Shown: in pieces, positions 17,505-25,940 of the stretch | Position numbering within the stretch: position 1 is the stretch's first letter | How the letters are laid out: every line of letters begins with the position of its first letter | Assembly: GCF_030409325.1 (NCBI RefSeq) | Contig: NZ_JAUFPR010000004.1 | Coordinates: 791,548 to 855,547, forward strand | Reading direction: 5' to 3' | Length of the DNA: 64,000 nucleotides | From: Mucilaginibacter aquaedulcis | GTDB taxonomy: Bacteria; Bacteroidota; Bacteroidia; Sphingobacteriales; Sphingobacteriaceae | Notes under the pieces: model-generated | Database searches by the model: none | What the model saw: the letters and a program-made list of their open reading frames with translations, nothing else | What the model was told of the DNA's origin: nothing | Position numbers and translations under genes: made by a program

Positions 17505-18971
17505 CTATTCCATACTCATTACACCTTGTGCTATTTTGATAAAGTTATCTTTTGATGATTCACAGGTGGGGCAAGTGTAATCAGTTAGGGTTTCAAAATC
17601 AACACCAGCAGCAACACCGGCGCCATCACCATAGGTTTTATCATAAATGCTTAAGCAGTTTTGGCATTGATAAACGTAGTGTGTTTCTGCCTGGGTTTGG
17701 GAGGCCTGGCTTTCAATTAATGAAGTTGGCGGTGATAGATTCCAATCACTTAATATTTCATAAAAATGATTGCATAGCTCAATTAAATATCCGCCAAGAT
17801 CATCTTTTGCAACACCCTCTTTGTAAATGATATATTCTTTTGAGTTTGGGTTAAAATCGTGGCTATGCCAAATATCAAATACTTCTGCTTTTTGTTTTTT
17901 AATAATGATTGAACCCGGCAAACCCGTTTTAGGCTGCATTTTTATGGCGAAGGAAAGGCGGTAAGTACGCAGATCATAGGCCTCAAATTCCCGTACCAGT
18001 TGTTGTTTTAGTTCCAGGCTTTCGGTGTTCAGATTTTCCAGCTGCCAATTTAATTCGTTGGATGCATGCCTTACATTTATCCGGTATTTGTTAAGAATGT
18101 CGCCCCATTCTTTACGATCGGTATCAGGTATACCTTTTATTAGTAATGATTTCCATGGAGTGGTATATAGTTGGCCAATACGGTTTTTAAGACATAGTTT
18201 ACAAACATCTTTCATAAAGCTTATCGGGAACAATTCATTACGGCGGTAAATACCCAGCCAGTATTTATTATTCATGTACCGGTTAAGCCCCTCATAATAA
18301 GGGAGCTGAAAATCGGGCAGTTTCAACGGCTCGCTAATTGGCTGGTTAACCAGATCGTAACTTGTGGTGACTAATTCATGAAATTTTTGGTGGTCAATAT
18401 TTTGCCGGTCATAAAACAAGGCTTTATTAGTCAGGATGATGTTTTCGGCTGTTTGACTCAAAGCAGGAATATCTTCTGAGTAAATGAGTGTAGGCCAGCA
18501 ATAAATATCAGTGGTTTTCGGAAAACGAACGTATAGGTACCAGTAATTACTTACCTGAGATGTAACAAAATTAAAATTGCCGCTGAAGAATGGAACAAAG
18601 GCTTGATTTCTGTCAACCAGGTTGATCTTTAAACGGGGAGTAAAATTGAACAGGTCGAAAATATCTTTGTAAACACCTTCTTTTATCCAGCTTTCTGTAT
18701 TGAATATTGCATCGGTAACATAGGAGCTAATGATGTTTGGAAATTCATCTGTATTTATCTCATAATCTATCCCACCCCGCAGCATATCCATTTCCATATC
18801 TTCCAGGTTGGTGGCATCAATGCAAAAAAACAACTGCTGTCTGTTGCCTATTCGTATAGCATCAGCCCCGGCATTTTCAGCAATCAGTAAAAGCTCATAC
18901 AGGTCGCCTGCCGATACCACGCCGCCAGGCAGATTCACTTTGATGCAGTAGGTTTCTTTTTTCATCATCAT
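17505..18971 (-). CDS. Rubredoxin-tailed NirB/sulfite-reductase-like protein of unknown role
   Basis: A 488-residue cytoplasmic protein. Residues about 7-65 resemble the nitrite/sulfite reductase ferredoxin-like half domain (VNLPGGVVSAGDLYELLLIA). A long middle region shows no intact siroheme/[4Fe-4S] binding set; only CKLC at 257-260 is cysteine-rich. Residues 433-480 are a clear rubredoxin with iron ligands Cys436, Cys439, Cys467 and Cys470. It is the last gene of the nitrate assimilation block, 4 bases after the nitrate reductase. The fold suggests an electron carrier or assembly factor for nitrate or nitrite reduction, but its function is not established. It is unlikely to be a catalytic nitrite reductase itself. 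Confidence 0.7.
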   Translation of the reverse strand: MMMKKETYCIKVNLPGGVVSAGDLYELLLIAENAGADAIRIGNRQQLFFCIDATNLEDMEMDMLRGGIDYEINTDEFPNIISSYVTDAIFNTESWIKEGVYKDIFDLFNFTPRLKINLVDRNQAFVPFFSGNFNFVTSQVSNYWYLYVRFPKTTDIYCWPTLIYSEDIPALSQTAENIILTNKALFYDRQNIDHQKFHELVTTSYDLVNQPISEPLKLPDFQLPYYEGLNRYMNNKYWLGIYRRNELFPISFMKDVCKLCLKNRIGQLYTTPWKSLLIKGIPDTDRKEWGDILNKYRINVRHASNELNWQLENLNTESLELKQQLVREFEAYDLRTYRLSFAIKMQPKTGLPGSIIIKKQKAEVFDIWHSHDFNPNSKEYIIYKEGVAKDDLGGYLIELCNHFYEILSDWNLSPPTSLIESQASQTQAETHYVYQCQNCLSIYDKTYGDGAGVAAGVDFETLTDYTCPTCESSKDNFIKIAQGVMSME

Positions 18972-18975
18972 TTGT

Positions 18976-21900
18976 TTATAAAACAGCTGCTTTCAGCATT
19001 TCTTCCAGTAAGCGTTTAACCTCGGGCCTGCATGATCCGCAGCCGGTGCCTGCACCAGTGCTGCTGCATAAATCTTTGAGGGTGTTACAGCCTGATGCTA
19101 TTTTATTCTGGATGTTCTCGCTGCCCACATTATTGCAGCTGCAAACCAGTTTACCCAATACAGGTTCCGTTTTTTTACCACTGCGTAATAATTGCATTCG
19201 TTTTTCGCTGAGTTCGGTTTTATTGGCTATCAGTTCTCTAAACTCCAGGAACTCGCTTTTGTCGCCTATCAGTATGGTGCCCACCAGCCTGTCCTGGTGA
19301 ATGATGCATTTTTTGTAGTATCGTTTGGCTTTGTCAATAAATACGATCTCTTCATAATTTACATTATCGGGGCATTCAGATAAACCAATGCTACAGAGGT
19401 CAAAACCATGAATTTTGATGATGTTCATGAAGAGTGTGCCCTTATAGTAGCTGGCAATATCGCCGTTCATGTATTTGGCAATTACTTCGGCCTGCTGCTC
19501 GGCTGCGGCAGTGATGCCGTATAAGGTACCCTCAAACTCGGCAATTTCGCCAATGGCATATATATCAGGGTCGCTGGTTTGCAGGCGTTCGTTCACTATA
19601 ACACCTCGCTTACACTCCAATCCGCAATCTTTAGCTATTTCCAGATTAGGGGTGGTACCTATAGCCAGGATCATGGCATCACAATCAATTTTATTCCCGC
19701 TTTTTAAGCCTACGCCAGTTAGTTTTGAACGACCATAAAACAGCTGTACTTCATCATCATAATAAATATCGCAACCCTGATCGGCCATTTCTTCGGCCAG
19801 TAACTGGCTGCCTAAAACATCTAACTGACGGTTCAAGAACCGGGATACACGCTGAACTATGGTTACCCTTTTGCCAATTTCGCGCAGGGAGGCGGCCATT
19901 TCCAACCCAAGTAAACCGCCGCCAACAATAACCACATGACCACCCTGCGGTACATGCTTGATAAAGGCATCGGCATCATTACGGCTGCGCATGGTAAATA
20001 TGCCCGGCAACGTAGGCACATTTTTAGGTACCGATGCGCGGCTGCCTGTAGCCAGCACCAATACATCATAAGGGGTTTTAACACCGCGCGAATCTGTTAC
20101 TACTTTGTTAGCGCGGTCAATTTTTTCAATACTTACCCCACGGTGCATCCTGATCCTGTATTCAGGTTCTTCCGAGTCCTTCATTTTTACAAGCTGCTCC
20201 CATGATTGCTCGCCGCTGATATAATCAGGTAGCATAACCCGGTTGTAGAAAGGATGGTTCTCCTTGCTAAAAATGGTGATCTCATCGTCCCGATTCATTT
20301 CCCGGTACGATTTTACGAAGCCGTAAGCCCCCGCGCCGGCCCCCACTACCACAATACGCTGGAAAGGTTTCCTGTACTTTTTAAGATTTACTGAGCAATA
20401 TTTAAAGTCGGGTTCTTTTGATATAGGGTCAACCTTGTCGCTGGTAATGTTGTTGGCGCGGTTGAGGTCGTTATTTAAAATTTTACCCCAGTGCATCGGT
20501 AAAAACACCACGCCGGGTTTTATTTGATCGGTTAGTTTGGCCTGTACCCTAACCTCGCCTCGCCGGGAAGTAATAACAGTAATATCTCCTTCATTAATAT
20601 TCAGGGTAGCAGCATCGGTCGGGTGGATTTCTAAAAAAGCCTGTTTGTAATGTTGATTGAGCTTATTTACCTTACCCGTTTTACTCATGGTATGCCACTG
20701 ATCGCGGATGCGGCCGGTAGTTAATATAAACGGAAACTCATCATCAGGTAATTCACTGGTGAGTGTATCCGCAACCGGGCTAATCACCGCTTTTGTTGAT
20801 GAGGTATAAAAAATCCTATCAGTAAATAAGCGGGGAGTACCCTTTGATAAATTCTTCTTTTTATAAGGCCACTGCACCGTTTTTTGTGTCTTGAGGACCT
20901 CGTAACTCAGTCCGCTGATGTCAATATTGGTTTTGGCGGTGAGTTTTACATGCTCGGCATAAATAGCTGCGGCGTTTTCAAAATCAAAGCCTTTGTACCC
21001 CATTTTGCGAGCAAAGCGGCAAATGATCTCGGCATCTGGCAGTGCCTCGCCGGGTGCTGAGATAATCTTGTTCAGGTAACTGATGCGGCGTTCAGAGTTG
21101 GTCATGGTGCCTTCCTTTTCGGCCCAGGCTGCGGCAGGTAGTATCACATCCGCGTAAGCCAGGGTTTCGGGCTTGTTGCTAACCTCTTGCACAACTACAA
21201 ACTTTGCTTTCTTTAGGGCTTCTTCTGCAAGGCGCACATTAGGCAGACTGGTAAGCGGATTGGTACACATGATCCAGATGGCCTTCAAGCGCCCATCATT
21301 CAATGCTTCAAACATTTCGGTAGCCGTTAAGCCCGGTTTGGGTTGAATAGCCTTGCCTCCCCAGAATTTTTGAACCTCTTCGCGGTGCAGTGGGTTGTTT
21401 AAATTTCGATGAGCCGGAAGCAGGTTTGACAAGCCGCCAACCTCCCTGCCACCCATAGCGTTAGGTTGCCCGGTTAACGAAAGCGGGCCCGAACCAGGTT
21501 TGCCAATATGCCCTGTTATGAGGTTGAGGTTAATGAGGCTCAGGTTTTTATTCACCCCGATGGCACTTTGGTTGAGCCCCATAGTCCACATGGTGATAAA
21601 ACCTTTGGCCTCGCCTATGTATTTTGCAGCGAGGCGAATATCAGTTTCAAACAAGCCGCAAATCTTAGCGCTTTCGCTTAATGTTCTTTCAAAAACGATT
21701 GAGCTGTATTGTTCAAAACCTTCGGCATGGTTGTTAATAAAGTCGATGTCGATATCTCCATTTTCTATCAGCAGCCTGCCAATGGCATGGTTCAGGGTAA
21801 CATCGGTTCCCGGATTAATTTGCAGGTGCAGGTCGGCAATTGCGCAGGTATCAGTTACCCGTGGATCGATCACGATGATTTTTGTATCGGGGTTGGCAGC

Positions 21901-22506
21901 TTTATGCGCCTCAACCCTACGCCACAAAATTGGATGGCACCAGGCTGGGTTACCACCCATAACATAAAAGCAATCGGCCAGTTCAATATCATCATAACAA
22001 AGCGGAACGGCATCTTCGCCCAATGCTATTTTATAAGCCGCCACCGCACTGCTCATACACAGGCGTGAATTAGTATCAATATTATTGCTGCCAATAAAAC
22101 CCTTGATCAGTTTGTTAACAACGTAGTATTCTTCGGTTAAACACTGACCAGAGGCATAAAAGGCAACAGAATCGGGCCCGTATTTGTCAATAAAAGTTTT
22201 AAAAACAGCGGCAGTACGGTCAAGGGCATCATCCCAGCTTACCCGTTGCAGGGGCATGCTTTTATTGTAGCGCATTTGAGGGTAAAGCAGGCGGTCGCTT
22301 TTATCATTCACTGTATAATGCAGGTTCATGCCCTTGCTGCACAGCATCCCTTTATTTACCGGGTGCTCGGTATCGCCCTGCAGTGAAATGGTACCGTTCT
22401 TCTCCTTATTGACCACAACGCCGCAACCCACCCCACAATAACAGCAGGTGGAGGTTACGGCATTGGCGGTTAACCTGTTTTTTGATGACGATACCTTTGT
22501 GCTCAT
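18976..22506 (-). CDS. Assimilatory nitrate reductase fused to NirB-like FAD reductase and BFD domain
   Basis: A 1176-residue single-chain enzyme predicted to reduce nitrate to nitrite in the cytoplasm. The N-terminal [4Fe-4S] site uses Cys21, Cys24, Cys28 and Cys56. The molybdopterin domain runs to about 710, with the likely Mo ligand Cys150 in SRLCMSSA and a molydopterin-dinucleotide domain at about 600-700. From about 715 a NAD(P)/FAD oxidoreductase follows (VVVGAGAGAYG, then the NAD motif VVIGGGLLGLE-like VVIVGGGLLGLEMA). A BFD-type [2Fe-2S] domain closes the chain (LVCSCNN ... GTGCGSC, about 1117-1165). Separate NasB/NasC subunits in Bacillus and Klebsiella do these jobs, so the fusion likely makes NADH:nitrate reductase self-contained (inference). 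It lies 6 bases after narK. Confidence 0.9.
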   Translation of the reverse strand: MSTKVSSSKNRLTANAVTSTCCYCGVGCGVVVNKEKNGTISLQGDTEHPVNKGMLCSKGMNLHYTVNDKSDRLLYPQMRYNKSMPLQRVSWDDALDRTAAVFKTFIDKYGPDSVAFYASGQCLTEEYYVVNKLIKGFIGSNNIDTNSRLCMSSAVAAYKIALGEDAVPLCYDDIELADCFYVMGGNPAWCHPILWRRVEAHKAANPDTKIIVIDPRVTDTCAIADLHLQINPGTDVTLNHAIGRLLIENGDIDIDFINNHAEGFEQYSSIVFERTLSESAKICGLFETDIRLAAKYIGEAKGFITMWTMGLNQSAIGVNKNLSLINLNLITGHIGKPGSGPLSLTGQPNAMGGREVGGLSNLLPAHRNLNNPLHREEVQKFWGGKAIQPKPGLTATEMFEALNDGRLKAIWIMCTNPLTSLPNVRLAEEALKKAKFVVVQEVSNKPETLAYADVILPAAAWAEKEGTMTNSERRISYLNKIISAPGEALPDAEIICRFARKMGYKGFDFENAAAIYAEHVKLTAKTNIDISGLSYEVLKTQKTVQWPYKKKNLSKGTPRLFTDRIFYTSSTKAVISPVADTLTSELPDDEFPFILTTGRIRDQWHTMSKTGKVNKLNQHYKQAFLEIHPTDAATLNINEGDITVITSRRGEVRVQAKLTDQIKPGVVFLPMHWGKILNNDLNRANNITSDKVDPISKEPDFKYCSVNLKKYRKPFQRIVVVGAGAGAYGFVKSYREMNRDDEITIFSKENHPFYNRVMLPDYISGEQSWEQLVKMKDSEEPEYRIRMHRGVSIEKIDRANKVVTDSRGVKTPYDVLVLATGSRASVPKNVPTLPGIFTMRSRNDADAFIKHVPQGGHVVIVGGGLLGLEMAASLREIGKRVTIVQRVSRFLNRQLDVLGSQLLAEEMADQGCDIYYDDEVQLFYGRSKLTGVGLKSGNKIDCDAMILAIGTTPNLEIAKDCGLECKRGVIVNERLQTSDPDIYAIGEIAEFEGTLYGITAAAEQQAEVIAKYMNGDIASYYKGTLFMNIIKIHGFDLCSIGLSECPDNVNYEEIVFIDKAKRYYKKCIIHQDRLVGTILIGDKSEFLEFRELIANKTELSEKRMQLLRSGKKTEPVLGKLVCSCNNVGSENIQNKIASGCNTLKDLCSSTGAGTGCGSCRPEVKRLLEEMLKAAVL

Positions 22507-22512
22507 AATAAA

Positions 22513-23808
22513 TTATACCATGCTACCGGCCATTACCGAATCGGGTTTTGCGTCAGGAACCGATTGTTTATAAAAGCGGGTTAAAAAAACAATTACTGCT
22601 ACTACCATAACCGTGTAACCGATATAAGTAAAGGCCTGTACATAAGTAATAGAATCAGACTTAAAGAGGAACCCGAATAACATCCCGCCGAAATTTCCGC
22701 CGGCGCCAACTATACCGCTCACCAGACCTACGTTTTTGGTATTTACAAACGGGACTATTCCATAGGTTGCGCCATTGGCCATTTTAAGAAAAAGCGCGAA
22801 CGATAACATAGAAATAATAGCAGCCAACAAGGTGCCCGACTGTGCGAAAAGGATAAGGCCAAATCCCTCAAAAAGTAGCACCCCGGCCAGTAACAAGCCC
22901 TTCCCGCGCATACCGAATTTACCGCCGACTTTATCTGACACGATACCGCCCAAAGCCCGGGCAAATAAATTCATGAACCCGAATATGCCCGCCCAAAAGC
23001 CTGCCGAACTTTGCGACAAGTGAAAGGAATCAACAAAGTGCAATGAGGCTACGTTATCAAAGGTGATTTCCATACCAAAGCACATGGCGTAAGAAAGGGT
23101 CAGCGCCCATATACGCCAGTCGGCCAAAATGCTCCAGTCGGTTTTTAATGATTTGCCCTGGGTGTAGCCAATCTCATCATAATTGCCATTAGGTGTATCT
23201 TTGGTATATTTTGAATATAAAAAGGCTATAACCAGCATCATTACTCCCGGCACAATCATGGCATAGCGCCAGGCTTGGGCGCTTGTATAGCCAAACCCAA
23301 CTATGGTGGCAAATATCAACGGCATTACCATATTGGTTACGCCACCGCCCAGGTTGCCCCAGCCGCCGGTAACCGCATTAGCGGTGCCTTTAAGGTTTGG
23401 TGCAAACATCATAGATGTATGGAACTGGGTAATTACGAATGATGCCCCAATAATACCAATGGCCAGTCTGAATAATAAAAAGGTGGTATAATCATGTGCC
23501 AGGCCAACAAAAAACACGGGTAGCGATCCTACTAATAACAACCGGATAGCGGTTTTTCGCGGCCCCCAGGTATCGCAAAGTTTCCCAATAACAAGGCGGG
23601 CAATAATAGTTGCCGATACCGATGCTATGATGATATTGCCCACCTGCCCTTTAGTTAAATGCAATTCGGTGCGGATAGTAGGCATCAGCGGTGCCAGGCC
23701 AAACCAGCCGAAAAAACACACAAAAAACATGAGCCAGGTAATGTGAAACGTGCGCATTTGTACGCCTTTGAGCGAAAGTATGTTGAGTTTGGTCAGTTGA
23801 TTCTTCAT
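22513..23808 (-). CDS. narK: Nitrate/nitrite transporter, NNP family of MFS
   Basis: A 431-residue inner-membrane protein with about 12 membrane helices. The nitrate-porter signature GGWGNLGGGVTNMVMP is present in helix 5 and a second glycine-rich stretch AGGNFGGMLFG in helix 11, as in NarK/NasA transporters. The cytoplasmic loop motif between helices 2 and 3 is GKLCDTWGPRK. It brings nitrate in for the adjacent reductase. The start could alternatively be the methionine at residue 18 (MRTFHITW). It follows the porin gene by 24 bases. Confidence 0.93.
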   Translation of the reverse strand: MKNQLTKLNILSLKGVQMRTFHITWLMFFVCFFGWFGLAPLMPTIRTELHLTKGQVGNIIIASVSATIIARLVIGKLCDTWGPRKTAIRLLLVGSLPVFFVGLAHDYTTFLLFRLAIGIIGASFVITQFHTSMMFAPNLKGTANAVTGGWGNLGGGVTNMVMPLIFATIVGFGYTSAQAWRYAMIVPGVMMLVIAFLYSKYTKDTPNGNYDEIGYTQGKSLKTDWSILADWRIWALTLSYAMCFGMEITFDNVASLHFVDSFHLSQSSAGFWAGIFGFMNLFARALGGIVSDKVGGKFGMRGKGLLLAGVLLFEGFGLILFAQSGTLLAAIISMLSFALFLKMANGATYGIVPFVNTKNVGLVSGIVGAGGNFGGMLFGFLFKSDSITYVQAFTYIGYTVMVVAVIVFLTRFYKQSVPDAKPDSVMAGSMV

Positions 23809-23832
23809 CGTTCTAAATTTTTAATGGGGTAA

Positions 23833-25374
23833 TTATTTGTTTAGAAATTCGGGTTTGATGTTGATTTGCAGATAAGCCCACACCGGTTTTAAGTTAGCCG
23901 TGCCAGGTATAATGTTTTTTGCATATTCCATACTACGAGTGGCCGCCATGTAGGAGAAGCCCAGATCAATACCCGTAAACTTATTCAGCTTGTAGCCGGT
24001 TGTAAGGTCAAATTCGGTTCCTAAGTATTTGCCTATGGGTTGGCCATCATTGCCTTTTTGATCCTGAGCCAGCAGGAAATAAAGATTGGCCAGTTCGGTA
24101 GTAAAGCGGTTATTGGCCGATACATATTTTACTTTTAAATAGGGATTGCTCAAGCCCCCTGTAGGAGAGCCGCTAACCGCATAAAAATAATCCATATATC
24201 CCCAAAACTTATGCGGAGTGCCATAAAGGGGATCAAAACGGTGATTGGTTTTTGAGGTGGAAAAAGCATCATTCCCCGAAAGATAATCCCAGCCCGCAGT
24301 AAAGCATAAGGTATTAGGCTTATAACTTACAGAGCTGGTAAACATATACGCGTTTAACGATAAGCCTTCGCGGTCATGACCTCCCTGGTAATAGAAGCCG
24401 CCCGTTAAAGCCAGTTGATTTTTATCGCCAAAAACAGGATTGGCTAACAGACCTGTGGTGAAACGGGTATTTACGCCGGTTTGATTAAAGCGTTTGCCAT
24501 ACACGTAACCAACATCGGTACCCGAAGTATTTTTAACCGAATCAAGTACATATTTGCTAAACTGATCGGCCAGGAATAAGCCTGTTATTTTTGTTTTTTT
24601 GATTTTTTTGGCCGCGTACAAATATTCCAACGCTTTGTAGTTTTGAGTGGCGGCGTTGCTGCTCGGTGTATTTAAATAGGCTGGGCTCCCGTTTTTTGCA
24701 CTAATACCCGCACTGTTAATCAGGGGGATCATGTTTGCAGGGGTATTTACCAAGTTGCCTTTACTGTCCTTTATGGTTGCCGGGATATTGGCTGGGGTAT
24801 AAAAGGTACCATTGTAGTTAATCGCATCAGAGTTTTGATTAAACGCTGCGCCCAGGTCAAGCTGCCAGCCGTTTTGCAGCATTTTTAAAACAATGGCATC
24901 ATGGCGACGACCCTGCTGCATCCAGTCTAAATTGCCCAGCAGACGTTCATCGTCATAAACTAATTCCTGCCTGCCTATTTTGATAGCGAAGTAATCAACC
25001 GGGGATGATTTAAAGGATGTGTCTTTTTTGTTGGATAAAATAATTTCGGCCCAGGCTTCATGTAATCCTAATTTGTTACCATCGGCAGCGGTTATGGTGG
25101 AGGCATCCTGACCCCAAAGCCTTACGTCCTGAACGGTGGTGTGAAAGATGAGTTTGCTCGATCTGTAATCAAGCGTTAAACGCGTTCGTTGGGAAATAAA
25201 GGCTGCATCTTTATAACCGGTGGTTTGCAGCGTACCGTAACCATCCCTTAATTCGCCACGGGTGCGCAGTTGTCCTGAAAATGAAACCTGAGCGTTTACA
25301 TTGATACAGGAAAAACATACTACCAGAAATGCAATAGCAGGAATAGTGCATTGATTTAATACATTTTTGTACAT
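23833..25374 (-). CDS. Alginate-export-like outer-membrane porin
   Basis: A 513-residue beta-barrel protein with a signal peptide ending INVNAQ near residue 29. The remainder alternates short strands and turns, as in alginate_exp family barrels (SFSGQLRTRGELRDGYG, then RTRLTLDYRSSKLIFHTTVQDVRLWG). Its place between nirD and narK suggests an outer-membrane entry route for nitrate or nitrite rather than alginate; that is inferred from context. A hairpin at 25418-25448 lies in its probable leader, 44 bases before the start. Confidence 0.78.
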   Translation of the reverse strand: MYKNVLNQCTIPAIAFLVVCFSCINVNAQVSFSGQLRTRGELRDGYGTLQTTGYKDAAFISQRTRLTLDYRSSKLIFHTTVQDVRLWGQDASTITAADGNKLGLHEAWAEIILSNKKDTSFKSSPVDYFAIKIGRQELVYDDERLLGNLDWMQQGRRHDAIVLKMLQNGWQLDLGAAFNQNSDAINYNGTFYTPANIPATIKDSKGNLVNTPANMIPLINSAGISAKNGSPAYLNTPSSNAATQNYKALEYLYAAKKIKKTKITGLFLADQFSKYVLDSVKNTSGTDVGYVYGKRFNQTGVNTRFTTGLLANPVFGDKNQLALTGGFYYQGGHDREGLSLNAYMFTSSVSYKPNTLCFTAGWDYLSGNDAFSTSKTNHRFDPLYGTPHKFWGYMDYFYAVSGSPTGGLSNPYLKVKYVSANNRFTTELANLYFLLAQDQKGNDGQPIGKYLGTEFDLTTGYKLNKFTGIDLGFSYMAATRSMEYAKNIIPGTANLKPVWAYLQINIKPEFLNK

Positions 25375-25417
25375 TTGAGATAGTTTTTTTATTTGTTAAA
25401 GCAAGAAAACTGTTTAA

Positions 25418-25448
25418 CCCTGTCTGGGAATGCGACCTCCCGACAGGG
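25418..25448. promoter_or_regulatory. Hairpin in the porin leader, with T-run on the plus strand
   Basis: CCCTGTC (25418-25424) pairs with GACAGGG (25442-25448) and an inner GGGA/TCCC stem continues it. On the plus strand CTTTTTT follows, giving terminator form, but no plus-strand gene ends here. On the minus strand the structure lies in the leader between nirD and the porin gene, so it may stop antisense transcription or act as a leader structure. Confidence 0.45.
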
Positions 25449-25556
25449 CTTTTTTATGTTTATTATTTAAAAGTTTTTATTCATAGTTACTGGTTATAGT
25501 TTTATACTATTAGGTTTTTTTGAAGACTTATTTAAGGCTGATGCTCTCGGAGAAAG

Positions 25557-25907
25557 CTAAGCTATGCCGATATAAACCTTGCCGTCGGTAACTTTTACCG
25601 GGTAGGTTTTAATCTGGTATTCCTCACCGCTGAGGCACTCGCCGCTAATGAGTGAAAATGCCTTTTTGTGAAATGGACAGGCCACTTTAGGGGTACAATC
25701 TTCACCGGTGCTGCCGATCATCCCCCGCGAAAGTGCCATCTGCTGTTTGTGCGGACAAAGGTTTTGTGTAGCATACCATTCGCCCCGGCGCGAAAAATTA
25801 TATAGCGCTATCTGCTCATCGCCATGCTTAACGCAGGCACCTCCGTTTTCGGGTACATCATCTGTGTAGCAGGCCAATACCCATTCAATATCTGCAACTG
25901 TTTCCAT
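25557..25907 (-). CDS. nirD: Nitrite reductase small subunit NirD (Rieske type)
   Basis: A 116-residue cytoplasmic Rieske-fold protein. The [2Fe-2S] ligands are present as CPH (in NLCPHKQ) and CPFH (in ACPFHKK), so unlike E. coli NirD this copy should bind a cluster. The sequence EDCTPKVACPFHKKAFSLISGECLSGE matches NirD-type Rieske proteins only when read as a whole; the two motifs with this spacing are the key signs. It follows nirB by 33 bases and supports NADH-dependent nitrite reduction to ammonium. Confidence 0.92.
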   Translation of the reverse strand: METVADIEWVLACYTDDVPENGGACVKHGDEQIALYNFSRRGEWYATQNLCPHKQQMALSRGMIGSTGEDCTPKVACPFHKKAFSLISGECLSGEEYQIKTYPVKVTDGKVYIGIA

Positions 25908-25940
25908 GTTTATGTTTTTTAGTTGTTAGTATAGTTTTAT

